A stretch of 64,000 nt of DNA from Hydrangea macrophylla (Eukaryota; Streptophyta; Magnoliopsida; Cornales; Hydrangeaceae). The stretch is from the NCBI GenBank assembly GCA_033977485.1, contig CM066987.1:48735033-48799032 (forward strand), written 5' to 3'. Positions 34,605-46,884 of the stretch are shown piece by piece (the first letter of the stretch is position 1; each line of letters begins with the position of its first letter). The notes under the pieces were generated by a model. It saw only the letters and a list, made by a program, of their open reading frames with translations, ran no database searches and was not told the origin of the DNA. A program made the position numbers and the translations under genes.

Positions 34605-35060
34605 GCAAAAGCAAGAAATGCATTGTAATAATACTTTAAAGCACGTTAACTGGCGGCCACCATTCATAGACCAAAAAAAAGAAAAAGAAAAAACTTTAAA
34701 GCAAGTTAAAATGAAGAGGATAATGTAAATATTATTAGTGAGATACATTCTGAAGTGGTCATTTAATGGCATGTTTGGAATACTACTTTCAAAATGCTTT
34801 CCTGTCAATTGTAATTACTTTCATATCTTTAATTTGAACAAATTTGAAGGATCCATTAAAAAAATTTATACTTCTGCTTTTAAATTTGAAGATATGAATT
34901 ATATATAGGGGCGACATTAGTTGGAGGTCGACAAAAATGCACCTGTACTTCTCCCACTTTATCATGTTTTTAAATAAATACATATATCAGCTCCTTTTTT
35001 TTTGTATCTTCTTTCTGTAAGGCTAAATTGTACGAATGTCAAATATCAATACATGTATGA
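34605..35060. other. no recognisable gene
   Basis: AT-rich sequence between LINE A and the fold-back MITE block. I looked for a first exon of the lectin gene here and found none. Confidence 0.4.
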
Positions 35061-35616
35061 TGTATCTAGAACAAATCATGAAAAATAGTAATTACATATA
35101 GGGTAATACTTCAGGCACACCCAAAGACACAACTTTTTTGTATCTAGAACAAATCATGAAAAATAGTAATTACATATAGGGTAATACTTCACGCACACCC
35201 AAAGACACAACTTTTTTGACATAACCTAAGAGATGTGTCTATCTCTTTCCTGTGTCACTCAAGTGACACAGGAAAGAGATAGACACATCTCTTAGGTTAT
35301 GTCAAAAAAGTTGTGTCTTTGGTTGTGTCCCAATCTTTACTCTTACATATAGACCCCTTGTGGTGAGAATGATTATCAATTTGGTTCTAGTAGTTTCAAA
35401 TGTGTCATGAATAGCCCTGTGATTTTGGATCAATGTGACAAGTGACACAGGAAAGAGATAGACACATCTCTTAGGTTATGTCAAAAAAGTTGTGTCTTTG
35501 GTTGTGTCCCAATCTTTACTCTTACATATAGACCCCTTGTGGTGAGAATGATTATCAATTTGGTTCTAGTAGTTTCAAATGTGTCATGAATAGCCCTGTG
35601 ATTTTGGATCAATGTG
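35061..35616. repeat. fold-back MITE with tandem duplication of both flanks
   Basis: The 78-bp segment at 35061-35138 is repeated at 35139-35216. On the right, the 179-bp segment at 35261-35439 (half the MITE plus flank) is repeated from 35440 to about 35616. So the MITE is bordered by a partial left copy and a partial right copy of itself. Confidence 0.85.
35179..35342. mobile_element. Mutator-like fold-back MITE (family F, copy 1)
   Basis: 164 bp, nearly two halves of a palindrome centred near 35260; ends GGGTAATACTTC / ..CTTTACTC. 9-bp duplication TTACATATA (35170-35178, 35343-35351). The arms contain AAAGACACAACTTTTTTGAC. Confidence 0.85.
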
Positions 35617-35918
35617 GAACATTTCATAAATCTATTAAATTCAATGGGTCAAAATTAAGTGTACATAGTTGTTGTTTTTTTTTTTTTTTTTTGTAATCTT
35701 TGGTTAGTTACAGATATATGTGGTCAATGGATACACCTCCTATGCAGGCTTTGTCGAATTAGATTTAACAGATTTTTTAACGGTTGCACATTAGTCTAAA
35801 CCACAGAGTAGTAGTGACACTGCAGGCAACAAACTGAAAATAACATTGGATTTTTAAAATGTGATCTACTTCTCTTTTATCCTCTGCCTTTTGAACTATA
35901 TATATATATATATATATA

Positions 35919-36102
35919 CGGTCATGCTCTTAAGTGAACAGGGTTGAGTGAACTTACTGAGTGAATTTTGTTTTTAGCCTTAAAAGAACCCGCGGGTCAG
36001 CGGGGCGCACGGGTCAGCTAGGCAGCCCGCGGGTTCTTTTAGGCTAAAAACAAAGTTTACTGGGTAAGTTCACTCGACCCTGTTTACTTAACAACCTGGC
36101 AG
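35919..36102. mobile_element. MITE in a TA microsatellite
   Basis: 184 bp with long inverted arms (TTAAGTGAACAGGGTTGAGT on the left, ACCCTGTTTACTTAA on the right; inner AACCCGCGGGT pairs with ACCCGCGGGTT). (TA)n lies on both sides, so it landed in a TA repeat and the exact duplication cannot be read. Confidence 0.8.
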
Positions 36103-36190
36103 TATATATATATATATATATATTTATATTTAAGCAAATCAAATTTTGATGAGATGGGTTGTTTGATTGTATGTTTGGATAATTATGCAG

Positions 36191-38780
36191 AAAAAATGGC
36201 TTGATAAGAAGTCTGGATATAAGTGCTATATGTTGTATGCAAAATCGATTGATATTACTTGGGGGAGGCACTCTGAGTACTGGACGTGGGATTGTTATAA
36301 AGAAACAGAGTAAGAGATTCTAGTTTCACTTTTTTTCCCTCTTTCCACACACACATACACACCACCTCCTTTAGGCTTTGTTTGGTTCTTAGATTTAGCG
36401 AGAGAAATGAATAGAATACATAGAGAAAAACTTTTTTCCTCTGTTTGGCTCCTAAGGAAAATAATGATCGAAGAATATACAAAATAAAAGGAAAAAAGTT
36501 GAAAAAATAAATTAACATTTTAAATGTTATAAGGTATTTCCCTTCTGGTATTCATGTACTACAACCATGTTTTACTAGTTTTTAGTCTCATTTAGAATGA
36601 AGGAAATTACAAGGAAATACGTGAGGGTATAAGCTATCCTTCTTGTTTCATTTCTCTTTTCTTTTCTCGCGAAATCCAGAACGGCACCAAGCCTAAGGGT
36701 GTGTTTGATAAAAATGAAAATTAAGTGCTGAAAAGTAAGTGCTGGATTTTAAGTACTGAAAATTTTAAGTGATTGAATTTGTAATACTGAAAACAATGCT
36801 TCAACTACTGAAATAGAATGCATTCAGTGATTATTTTCAGTAGAAATTTTTCACTTAAAGTTTTTAGTGATTTTTTAGCTATTTTTTCAAATAAGTGGTA
36901 TGTTATCAAACGCACTGAAAAAGAATAAGTGCTGAATCTTTTAATTTCCAGCACTTATTTGGGTTATCAAACATACCCTAAGTCTGTTTCTTTCATGGAT
37001 TTAGCTTGAGAAAAGAGAAAAGAGAAAAGGAAAAAAGTAAGAAGAAAAACACTTTTGTTTATCTGATTAATAAAGAATCTATTTGGATATTTAGATTTAA
37101 CATGGAAAAAGGAATAAGAAAACAAAACGAAAAAAAAAATACTTTTCTTTGTTTTATTAACAAGGAAAACAATGAGGAAAAATCGAAATGAAAAATAAAA
37201 TGTGGTGAAAATTTTATGAGTTACTTCCCTCCCGCTTTTCTTGAATTCCTACTATGATAGTTTTAATTTTTAATGGTATCGAAGCATGGAGTAAAATACA
37301 AGAAAATTACTAGGAAAAGGATTTTTCTCAATCTTTTCCTTCTTTAAATTTGCAATAGAGCCAAAGCCTCCATTTTGTTTGCAGACTTAGAGGAAGAAAA
37401 GGCTGATGAAAGTAAGGAAAACTATTATCTTAAAGTTTTTTCTAGTGTTTTAGTACTCTTAACATTTGAAGTTAATAGTTTTCAAAATGACAAACGAACT
37501 CAAGAAAATAGGAAGGAGCTGACTCTCAAAACCCAGGACTTCTCTTTTTATACAGGGCCGGCCCTGGGCCAATTTCTCAAAGCAATCGCATGGAGCCTCG
37601 ATTTTAGGCCTCATTTTTAGGCCTATTTTTTCCTAATTTCTTCTTAATTTTTATGAAATTTATCATTTTTAGGCTTATTTTCTTCTAATTTTTTATGAAA
37701 TTTCTACGAAACTTATCATTTTTAGGCCTATTTTCTTTCTAATTTCTATTAAACTTATCATTTTTAGGCCTATTTTTTTTATAATTTCAATGAAACTTAG
37801 TATAGAGGCCTCATTTTTTCTGCTCCTTTAAAAATTCACTTGAGGCCTCGGCCAATTTTGATCATCTCAGGGCCGGCCCTGTTTTTATACTCATCCCTAT
37901 TTTATTTTTGATCCAATTTTTCTCATTGTTTTCTTTAGAGCCAGAACAAGGAAAATGCTTTCCTCATTGTTTTCTTTTCCTTTCCTTTAGGTTCAATCGT
38001 GTTGATAGATTTAGCAGGCGAAAGGAAAAGAAAAGAGGGAGGCAAACAACTTTCTTTGTTTGGTTAATAAATAAAACATTTGATTTGGACCCAAAAAAAA
38101 GAAAAGAAAAGGGGGAAACAATGATGAAAATAGGAAGAAAAAGTAAACACGTAGGATTTAAAAAAAAATTACTATGTTTTTGACTTTTATGGACTTGCTT
38201 ACCTCTAGAAAAGAGTTCCTACTATATTTCAAAACATTTTAATTTCAAAGGTTGCTAATCATGGAAGAAATCACCCGGTACTACGCAAGGAAATAGGTTT
38301 CCTCTTATTTCCCATTACCTTTTCTTTTCTTCTTTTAAATCTACCAAACAAGTATATCATTGGTGGCTTGATATCATTGTCATTAAGAAAAAAATTCTTT
38401 CAACTCACAGTGATGAAAACATCCACGTAGCCAAGTTAAGAGCTGTTTGTCACCTAGAACTGATCGGAATAATTAGTGTCTCAGAGCTATCAAAAGGGGT
38501 TCCTTATGAGATCCTATATGAAGTGAAGTTAACAAAAGGAGGGTATGGATGGGAAATCCCAATTTTACTCCGCCTAAGACTTCCCAATGGTATAACTCAA
38601 AAACGCTTAGTTAGCCTCCTGGACATGCCTAGTGAAGAGTGGGTAGAGCTCAATGGTGGCACCTTTCAGATAGACGAAGAAGAAGATGGAGTCTTAATAT
38701 TCGAACTTCTCGAATATGACGCCGGGCATTGGAAAAGCGGGCTCATCGTCAAGGGTATAATCGTCCGACCAAAAAATTGA
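36191..38780 (+). CDS. PP2-A: PP2-like (phloem protein 2 type) lectin gene, two exons
   Basis: Exon 36191-36309 (after acceptor AATTATGCAG, before donor GTAAGA) encodes KKWLDKKSGYKCYMLYAKSI, then DITWGRHSEYWTWDCYKET. Exon 38411-38780 (after CAACTCACAG) joins in phase at an Asp codon and runs VAKLRAVCHLELIG, EVKLTKGGYGWEIPILLRLR, LPNGITQKR, EYDAGHWKSGLIVKG, IIVRPKN-stop. ITWG..EYW, the GYGWE(I)P strand and the final HWKSGL..KG...RPK are hallmarks of PP2 proteins, chitin/GlcNAc-binding lectins of phloem and defence. Together 162 residues, fully open, no stops. The first exon is not certain (see 22278-22328). The 2.1-kb intron is filled with MITEs. Confidence 0.85.
36374..36693. mobile_element. 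Tourist-like MITE in the lectin intron
   Basis: About 320 bp with imperfect inverted ends GGCTTTGTTTGGTTCTTAG ... CACCAAGCC; TTA on the left and TAA on the right, as for PIF/Harbinger elements. Internal AGATTTAGCGAGAGAAATG pairs with the right-arm TTTCTCGCGAAATCC stretch. Confidence 0.6.
36697..36978. mobile_element. Tourist-like MITE with TAA duplication
   Basis: 282 bp, GGGTGTGTTTGATAAAAATG ... GGGTTATCAAACATACCC, TAA on both sides (36694-36696, 36979-36981). Repeats of AAGTGCTGAA inside. Confidence 0.8.
37553..37881. mobile_element. hAT-type MITE (CAGGGCCGGCCCTG ends)
   Basis: 329 bp in the lectin intron, both ends CAGGGCCGGCCCTG, itself a palindrome. Perfect 8-bp duplication TTTTTATA (37545-37552, 37882-37889). 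Four internal units carrying ATTTTTAGGCCTATTTT, about 50-70 bases apart. Confidence 0.92.
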
Positions 38781-39403
38781 TGGACAAAGTTGTTTAGAAA
38801 CTAGTGAGATGTGATCGGTCCACTTGGACCACACGTACACCTACCATAAAGCAGAACGGTACTTCAAGATGTTTGCGAAGAACTTTTCTGAAGTCTTTTC
38901 CAAAACTGGAGTTCTTGAATTCGGTAACAAGCACATGCATGCTCAGACATGTAATAAATAGTACGTTCTACTGTTCAAATTTCCCCTTTTATCAATAAGG
39001 CAACTCAAAACTTTTACCTAATAACTTTATGGCTTAAAGACACTTTGGTACACTGTAATTTGGCAAAAGTTTCACTTTGGGTCATTGACTTTGAATTGCG
39101 ACATTTTAGGCCCTATAATTTCAGTTTTGTTGCAATGTGGGCACTACCCCTAACGCCATTGATGGAAGATGACGGAAAACATATTTTTTGGCTCCCAACA
39201 CGTGATGTTTCTATGTTCGCCTTTAAAAACACCCACCCACCTTTCCAAAATCTCATCTTTTCCCCCAAATCCATACCCAATCTTTCAAAAATGGCCTCTC
39301 TTCATGAATTACTAGCCATAACCACTTGTGTTGTGCACAACAAATGGACTATCAGATTATACTAGCCAAGCCAACCCAAGTTCTTTGCTATACCAAATCT
39401 TGA
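38781..39403. other. 3' flank of the lectin gene
   Basis: Non-coding; AATAAG-type polyadenylation candidates near 38994 (TTATCAATAAGG). 39040-39180 looks like the end of a dispersed repeat (CACTTTGGTACACTGTAATT). Confidence 0.4.
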
Positions 39404-39520
39404 TATATAGAAGATGGGGAAGAAAACTGAAAAAGTGCTCAACAAGTGTTTGCCTTCCGTCCGTATATGGTGGTTCTACTTGTTGAGCATTTTTTTTCTT
39501 CCCCATCTTCTTCATATCAA
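39404..39520. repeat. single long hairpin, miRNA-precursor-like
   Basis: Left arm (39404-39448, with GAAGATGGGGAAGAAAA and GTGCTCAACAAGT) pairs with the right arm (39478-39520, ACTTGTTGAGCA and TTTTCTTCCCCATCTTC), leaving a ~30-base loop and a small bulge. No terminal motif or target duplication like the MITEs nearby. Could be an old MITE or a fold-back RNA gene. Confidence 0.45.
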
Positions 39521-39900
39521 AGCACCCAAACAGAAAGGAACTTTCAGCAAACTACAATGTACCAAAACGTCTTTAAGCCTAACTTTATAACACATTTTTC
39601 TACTGGCACTTGCAAGGAGTTTGGATTTCAACACTACCAGTCAACGGCTTTTGTTTAATATGGACTTGCACATATACAATTGTAGGCTTTGGGTAATTGT
39701 AACTTATTGTGTTGCATCTTCTAAACTATAAGCCACCTTTCTAAACTAAATTGAGAAGAAAACGAAATTCGAAGAGCAAGCAAAACCCCAACAAAGGTAT
39801 AATAATCACTATCCCAGCCAAACTTTAGCAAAGCCCCATCCAAAGTTTTTAGATTAATGCCATGTTTTCCATATCCAAAATCCCAAATTCCCATCCTTCC

Positions 39901-40058
39901 GAGTAATGCTAGGTACACCTAAACGGGACACCTAAACCATCCACCTGCTGATGTGTCATGACATTTTTGAAATTAATTCCAACTTTGTTTGGTAAATGAT
40001 GAATAGTTTTAGAAATCCACATTAGCAGGTGGATGGTTAGGTGTACCTAGCATTACTC
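39901..40058. mobile_element. fold-back MITE (family F, copy 2)
   Basis: 158 bp, GAGTAATGCTAGGTACACCT ... AGGTGTACCTAGCATTACTC. Flanks CATCCTTCC / CATCCTAAA share only the first six bases. Confidence 0.75.
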
Positions 40059-43000
40059 CATCCTAAATGATGTGACAATAGATCACTGAAATTTGATTGG
40101 AGGATTTAATAACAACAAAGTGAAAAAAGCAACCTCACAAAACAGAAATCCAACCTTGAGCAATGCCCCATCCTAAGTGCTCAAAAGCTCACTTTATTAA
40201 GGTGATCTTTGGCCAGCTTTTCATACAAAAGTCCATTCCTGGAATGGACTTTTCAACATGGACTTATTTAGATGGCTTCTTTTAAAAGAAATAATTGTTT
40301 GGTGGTGAATGGCTGCTTTTTAAATAATAAAAAATTGCATCTAAATGTGCAAATACAGTTTGGTGGCAACATTTTAAAAGTGCAAACTTACACCTACTTA
40401 CCAATATTACCCTTAACAAATGTTCATTGGTTAGGGTATATATAATTAGTTATGGAATTTGAATAAATATGACATTAATTTATAAAACAAATGATAAAAG
40501 TGTAATTGTGTGTAAAAAGCTCCTAACTTTTTTTGCTTTTTTTTTTATTTCGAAAGTGGGAATTTTATATCAACTCAAATTCACCGTCTCAAGAGAAACA
40601 AGACACTGAATACAATCAAGAAAATTATCAAAGAAAAAAACATGAGAACGGTGTACATTAGCAAACCGAGCAAGCTCATGAGCGATCTTGTTCCCATCCC
40701 GATGGACATGAGTGTCATTTGAGAAACCCAACCGAGAGATAAACACATTAGCCGCATCAACAAGGTGACCACACGGATGAAGAATAATCCCCTCAGCCCG
40801 GAGCAAATGAACAACATTCAAAGCATCCAACTCAAGTAAATCACCTTTAAAACCTACTTCTTCCATTGCTTCGCAAGCTCGAAGCACAGCCATAGCCTCA
40901 CATGTGGTCGGCTCAAGACCTCCAGAATCATAGAGAGAGAGCCCAAATAAGACGTGTCCCCGATGGTCCCGAAGGACCGCGCCAACTCCATATCTTTTTT
41001 GCTCCTCAAAACACACCCCATCAATGTTGAACTTAATAGATCCATTTAGGGGAGCTTGCCAAGCAGTCGGCAAGGAGGGTCCAGCACGAATACTACCATT
41101 CACACGAGCTTGAGAGACCTGATTCCAGTACCTATCCACAAATTCCCAAATACCAGTCGAACTGTTTCCGATCCCTCAAACATCCTCTTGTTTCTATCGT
41201 TCCAAATTTCCCAAACCATTATAAGGAAACGGGAGGCCCTTTCAATAGATTTCACATTTAGCATATGATCCAACCAATCTCTAAATTGAACCCCGAGAGC
41301 CGAAAGAGTGTAAGCTACTAGAGAAATAATTATTCCAGACCTCTTTGGCAAATCGACAATCACGCAAGACATGGGATGATGTTTCATCCTCCCCACAGCG
41401 AATACACCTAACCGAAATGTTCACACACTTGTGGAGCAAGTTCGAATTGCATGGCACAAAGTCATGGAGAATAGACCAACCGAAACACTTAATTTTCAAA
41501 GGGACTAGGAGAGCCCAAAGACGCTTCCAGTGGAGACCCAGTTGAGAACCAGACGTCGTGCCCATTCCTTGAACTTCCCTCTTCATTTGCATACCCACAT
41601 AGTAAGTAGATCGAAAAGTGAATTCACCCTTTTTATCCCAATGCCAAATCATTTGATCCGAGGCAACACTTACATGTATTGGAATGCTCAAAATAGATTT
41701 TGCTTCATGATCCATAAAGGACCCCTTGACCAAATCTTCCTTCCAGACCCCCAACTGTTGATCTATAAAGTGAGCAACCTTACTATTTTTCAAAGCAACC
41801 GTCGAAGGCATCACTGGCTTAAAAGATGTTGGTCAGGATCCACGGATCAAAACCCAATTTAACCAAATTGCCATCACCAATACGCCACCGAATTCCACAC
41901 TTGAAAAGACCCAAAGCTCCCCAAATCGATCGCCATGTGAAGGACGCATATGACCAAATGAGCCTCTAAAAGATCACCAATTGGAAACTATCGGGATTTG
42001 AAAACTTGAAAGATAAGTGAGTCTTGATTTCTTAGAAGTCGCCAAAGTTGTTTAGCAAGAAGGGCTTTGTTGAAAACCTCTAAGTCCCTAAACCCGAGAC
42101 CTCCCTAACTCTTAGGTTTGCATAACTTATCCCAAGAGGCCCAATGAATCTTCCTTTTCTCTCCCAAGCTTCCCCACCAAAACCTTGCAAGTTGACTAGC
42201 AATATTCATGCAGAGACCTATGGGTAAACGAAAACAAGACATGGAAAAAGTCGGGATTGCCTGAGCCACTGCTTTAATAAGAATTTCTCGACCCCCTCTA
42301 GAAAGTAGACGTTCCTTCCAACCCTTGACTTTACTAGTCACTCTATCCCGAAAGCAAGAAAAAATTTGGTTCTTTGAACGTCCAATAAGAGATGGCAAAC
42401 CCAAATGCTTCTCATGAGCCACGAAAGAATTAACACCAAGAATAGCCTTGATGTTATCAGCCAAATTGGGGGGTGTATTAGGCCTAAGAAAAATACTTGA
42501 CTTATCCACATTTACTTTTTGACCAGAAACTTCCTCATAACGGTGAAGAATAGTCATCAACCGAGTACATTCCTCTTCTCTTGCACGGCAAAAAAGGAGA
42601 CTATCATCCGCAAAGAATAAGTGAGTAATACTTGGGCCATTTCTTGTAATCTTGACACCACCAATATTCCCCCGAGAACTTTCAGCACTAAGGGCAGAGG
42701 AAAGGACATAAGCGCAAAGAATAAATAAATATGGAGAGAGAGGATCTCCTTGTCTGATACCACGAGATGGTTTAAAACAAGGAGTGAGTTCCCCATTAAG
42801 AATGACTGAAAAAAAATCGAGGAAATACACGTCATGATAAGATCAATCCACCTTCTGCTGAAACCAAAACGAACCAAGGTGCACTCAATAAAAGCCCATT
42901 CTAGACGATCATACGCTTTGTTCATATCTAGCTTAAAGGCCATCTGACAATTATTTCCTTTGGATTTAGATTTTAGGAGATGCATAGCTTCAAAGGCAAT

Positions 43001-43384
43001 GAGCACATTATCTATTATCAGCCTACCTGGAACAAAAGCACTCTGATTCTGGGTAATAATTCCCGGAAGGATAAGCTTAAGCATGTTAGCAAGAACCTTA
43101 GAAATAATTTTATATACCACATTGCAAAGAGCTATAGGCCTAAATTCGCGGACGCATTTAGGATTTTTTTAACTTTCGAAATGAGAGCAACATGTGTAGA
43201 ATTGATGCCTTGTGGTAAGTATCCATGGGAGAAAAAATCATCAACCAATTTGAAAACATCATGTCCAATAATATGCCAAAATTTCTGATAGAAAAGATGT
43301 AATACCCTGTATTTTCATGGTACTTTTATATTACTTTTATAAATAAGATTATGTATACCTGTATTTAACTTTCCTGTAATTTCG

Positions 43385-43580
43385 GTTTCGATCGATCGAA
43401 TTAACTTCAATCGATCGAGAGTTTCATTCTTCAATGGATCGAGCCAACTTCAAGCGATCGAAGCTCTGTCGACCTGAATTGATAACGTGTTTCTTTTCTC
43501 AAGCGGTTGAAACTTTCTCAATCGACCGAATCCTGACCGACATGTTCTCAATCGATCGAACTCACTTCGATCGATCGAAC
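43385..43580. repeat. TCGATCGA palindrome array, first cluster
   Basis: TCGATCGATCGAA, TCAATCGATCGAG, TCAAGCGATCGAAG and similar about every 20-40 bases, starting ~90 bases inside the LTR. A second cluster is at 45383-45510. Confidence 0.75.
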
Positions 43581-43748
43581 TCTGTAATATCAGAATGCGT
43601 GTTCTGCCACCTGCACCCTCCCCCTCCCTATATGTATGAGTGGTTTGTGTGCGTTTGTGAGGTTGCTGAATCCTGAGAGAGTTAGAGAGAGAGTATACTA
43701 TATTCATATATACACACTTGTATATACATACACACCCGTATATATATA

Positions 43749-45000
43749 CTAGCATTGACTTGTGCTACGCACGGGATTCTTTGAAAAAGGTAAGATATAA
43801 TTAGTCATCCTATGTAGAAAAATGATGAAGTATTGTATTGCATATTATTTCTAAAACCCATGGAACACTGATAATTGATGTCAACTAAAGGCTCATATTC
43901 TCAACTATTGAAAAGCAAACTTCCATATATTCCAGGTAGTGATCAGATTTATTTGATTCTTACAATATAAGAACCAAAATCACTGTATACATCGAAAATC
44001 AAAGGGAGATTTACAAACAATTTTTAAGTACCTAGTAGTGATTTGATTTGTCTGACTCTTACAATGTGAAAAACCAAAATCACTGTATACAATTGGAAAT
44101 CAAAGGGAGGTTTGCAAACAAAGTTGCCAATGAAAGGAGGAATAAATACTATGCTTACTAAATTTTGTATCCCAAATATATGCATATATGCCAATGAGAT
44201 CATGTTTTATAATGATGGGACTATGCCAAAATCTTCTAATGAGCACCAAGTGGATCCACTCGCATATGTGTTGGGAACCATAATTTAAGATACAAAGTTG
44301 AAAAACATATCATTTCTCCAATGGCCAACAAAAATTAAAATAAAAAAAATAAAAAATAGCATTGCTCCCAACGAAAGAGAGTAAAAAAAAAATACATCGT
44401 TCACATGAAGTACATATCTAAGCATTAAATTACACATACACATCATAAGCTTCATTTGACTATCTGAAGAGGAATAAGGGAGGAATAAAAAAAATTTAAA
44501 AAAAGGAGATGAAGTGGGTTTGTCCTTGCAGCGTTGATCGTTCATGAAAATTTAGAAGTGATGGAGGGCCAAAGGTAAATATCTAATATACAAACTTACC
44601 TTTCCACCATGGCTTGAGTTCAGAATGGGGGTGGACAATTGCAAGGAGCAGAGATTGTTGTGTGCGAGAAAGAATGGAGATGGAACTGCTTAGAATTTGG
44701 GAAGTTGAGGAATTAATATGGGAGAGACAATGAACGTGGGGGGTTAGTTATTTATTCTTCCAATTTAGTTATTGACATCGTGTGAGAGGGAAAAAAAATC
44801 GTGGGAATGGTAATATATCTCTACACAATTTTTTTTTCTCTTTGGATTCCATTCATCCATATAACGGTCAAGAGAGGAAATATTGGGATTAGAGGGAATT
44901 ATGGATATCATATCACAGATGCATGTATATATCTATCATGTATCAGTGTATCTCTAAATTGTATCTATACTATTGTTATATTAAAGGCTAAAGCAACGCC
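43749..45000 (-). other. possible Helitron-like insertion in the solo LTR
   Basis: At 43749 a TA repeat is followed by CTAGCATTGACTTGTGCTAC then GCACGGGATTC. On the minus strand this is a GTGC..GCAC hairpin ~10 bases before CTAG, after an A/T target, as at Helitron 3' ends. The right end is not fixed (TATACTATTGTTATATTAAA at ~44966 may be near it). No transposase seen. Confidence 0.3.
43938..44120 (+). repeat. imperfect ~84-bp tandem duplication
   Basis: AATCACTGTATACA and ATCAAAGGGAG(A/G)TTT blocks occur at 43978/44013-region and again ~99 bases later; two diverged copies inside the inserted segment. Confidence 0.65.
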
Positions 45001-46067
45001 ATGTGTCATCCTTATTCAATTGGTCATGCCACCTGTCATGCCCAATACATTGGTATCTATATATTTATAGATATATATTATACACACACACTCACTCTCA
45101 CACACTCTCGACCAGAGAGAAGAAAGGAGAAGAAGAAGAGGAGGAGGAGCAGAAAGAGGAGACAGAGAGGAAGAGAGAGAGCAGAGAAGGAAAAAGAGAG
45201 AGAGAGAGGAGACTACCCCGAGACCACCCGCGGCTACCCCGAGCTCGCCAGCGTCATCGACATTAACGATGAGTGCCTATACTCACTTAGTTTCGTAGAT
45301 ATGTATGTTTATATGTGTTTTGGTAAGAAAGAACAGACCCCGAATGTACGGGAAAGGCCCAGTTCAATTTTGGAATAATACTGCGTTCAATCGATTGAAC
45401 AGCATCGAGCGATCGAACATAGACTGATCTCGATCGATCGAACATCTTTTAATCGATCGAACTTCAATTTTCCTCAATCAATCAAACGTACTTCAATCGA
45501 TCGAACTTGGCAGAATGATAAATGTTTAGATTATTTATACCTCTTGAACTGTTAACATGTTTATTATCATACGTTGATTGTTGGAAAGCTGTATTGGAAT
45601 AATACACGCGTGGGATAATGGATCTAATGCATTAAACCGTGGAACCCATTGTATAAAAAATATTATAATATTGTTAAGCAAATTGAAAAGTCAACGTGCA
45701 TAGTAGTGGGTCTATCGACCGTAGAGGTCGATACTATTTATTATTGGTGCATGTGAATTCGGTCGCTAAGATCGTAGGATGTTGGGTGTGGAAATCCCAG
45801 GTGCTGGGATAGGATCGAGACTTCATGTTAGGTTTTACGTATGACAGAGTTGGACTGTGTGTCGAATTTGGGAGGTTATGTGATGTGGGGCTTCGTGTCG
45901 AGTTTAATATAGCGGGACTACGTGTCGAGGGTAGTATGTCGGGGCTGGAGTGCCATGGTATCTTAGGGCTGCGTGCCGTAGTAGCATATCGGGGCTACGT
46001 ACCATAATAGTATTAAGGAGCTAGGTTCTATAGTGGAGCTGAATGCTTGTAAGAGCTATATGCAATG

Positions 46068-46437
46068 GTATAGCTGTGTACGGATGTATTGCTGAGTGTT
46101 GTAGTATTGTTGAATGCTCTGGTATAAAGCTGTGTGCGGTGGTATAGCTGTGTGCGGATGTATTACTGAGTGTTGTAGTATTGCTGAGTGCTGTGGTATA
46201 AAGATGTGTGCGATGGTATAGCTGTGTGCGGATGTATTGCTGAGTGCTGTAGTATTGCTGAGTGCTGTGGTATAGAGATGTGTGTGATGGTATAGCTGTG
46301 TGCGGATGTATTGCTGACTGATGTAGTATTGCTGAGTGCTATGGTATAAAGCTGTGTGCGATGGTATAGCTGTGTGCGGATGTATTGCTGAGTGCTGTAG
46401 TATTGCTGAGTACTGTGATATAGTCGAGCTGCGTGCT
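46068..46437 (+). repeat. five 74-bp tandem repeats in the solo LTR
   Basis: Units start at 46068, 46142, 46216, 46290 and 46364, each beginning GTATAGCTGTGTGCGGATGT and containing GTAGTATTGCTGAGTGC. Spacing is exactly 74 bases; the last unit is truncated. It lies where the other two Tekay-like LTRs have their hairpin clusters. Confidence 0.93.
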
Positions 46438-46884
46438 GTGGAAGGTCAGGGCTGTGTGTCGTATCATATAAGGGCTACATGCCGTAGTGACAATGTCTGG
46501 GCATGTTGGCCGTAACGTATCGAGCGTATTGGCTGGGCGTAGTGGCCGTAAAGTATTGAGCATATTGGTTGGGCGTGTTGGCCAGCACGTACTGGAGGCG
46601 GGTTGGCTAGTGAATGGGACTACATGTCTGGTTAACGTATAAAGGAAATGGGATTGTGTGTCGGGAGTTGACAGACCGTAGGTATGGGACTACGTGTCTG
46701 ATTAATGTGGACCCAAGAGTCTACATTATGTATTGAGAGATTGGGATGACGTCCGTTGTTATATATTAAATTGATGCATACATGCATACGAACGATGAGG
46801 TGATCCTTTTATTGATGCGGTTATTTTATATACTGCATGTCTATAGATACTCTGTTAGTGTTTGCATTCACTCGGCTTTCGTAG

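Noticed and set aside
38804..39365. Frames downstream of the lectin exon
   Set aside because: They lie outside the PP2 domain, lack homology I can recognise and overlap dispersed-repeat sequence.
45003..45378. Glu/Lys/Arg-rich frames in the solo LTR
   Set aside because: They read through a purine-rich tract (45105-45210), which explains the composition.
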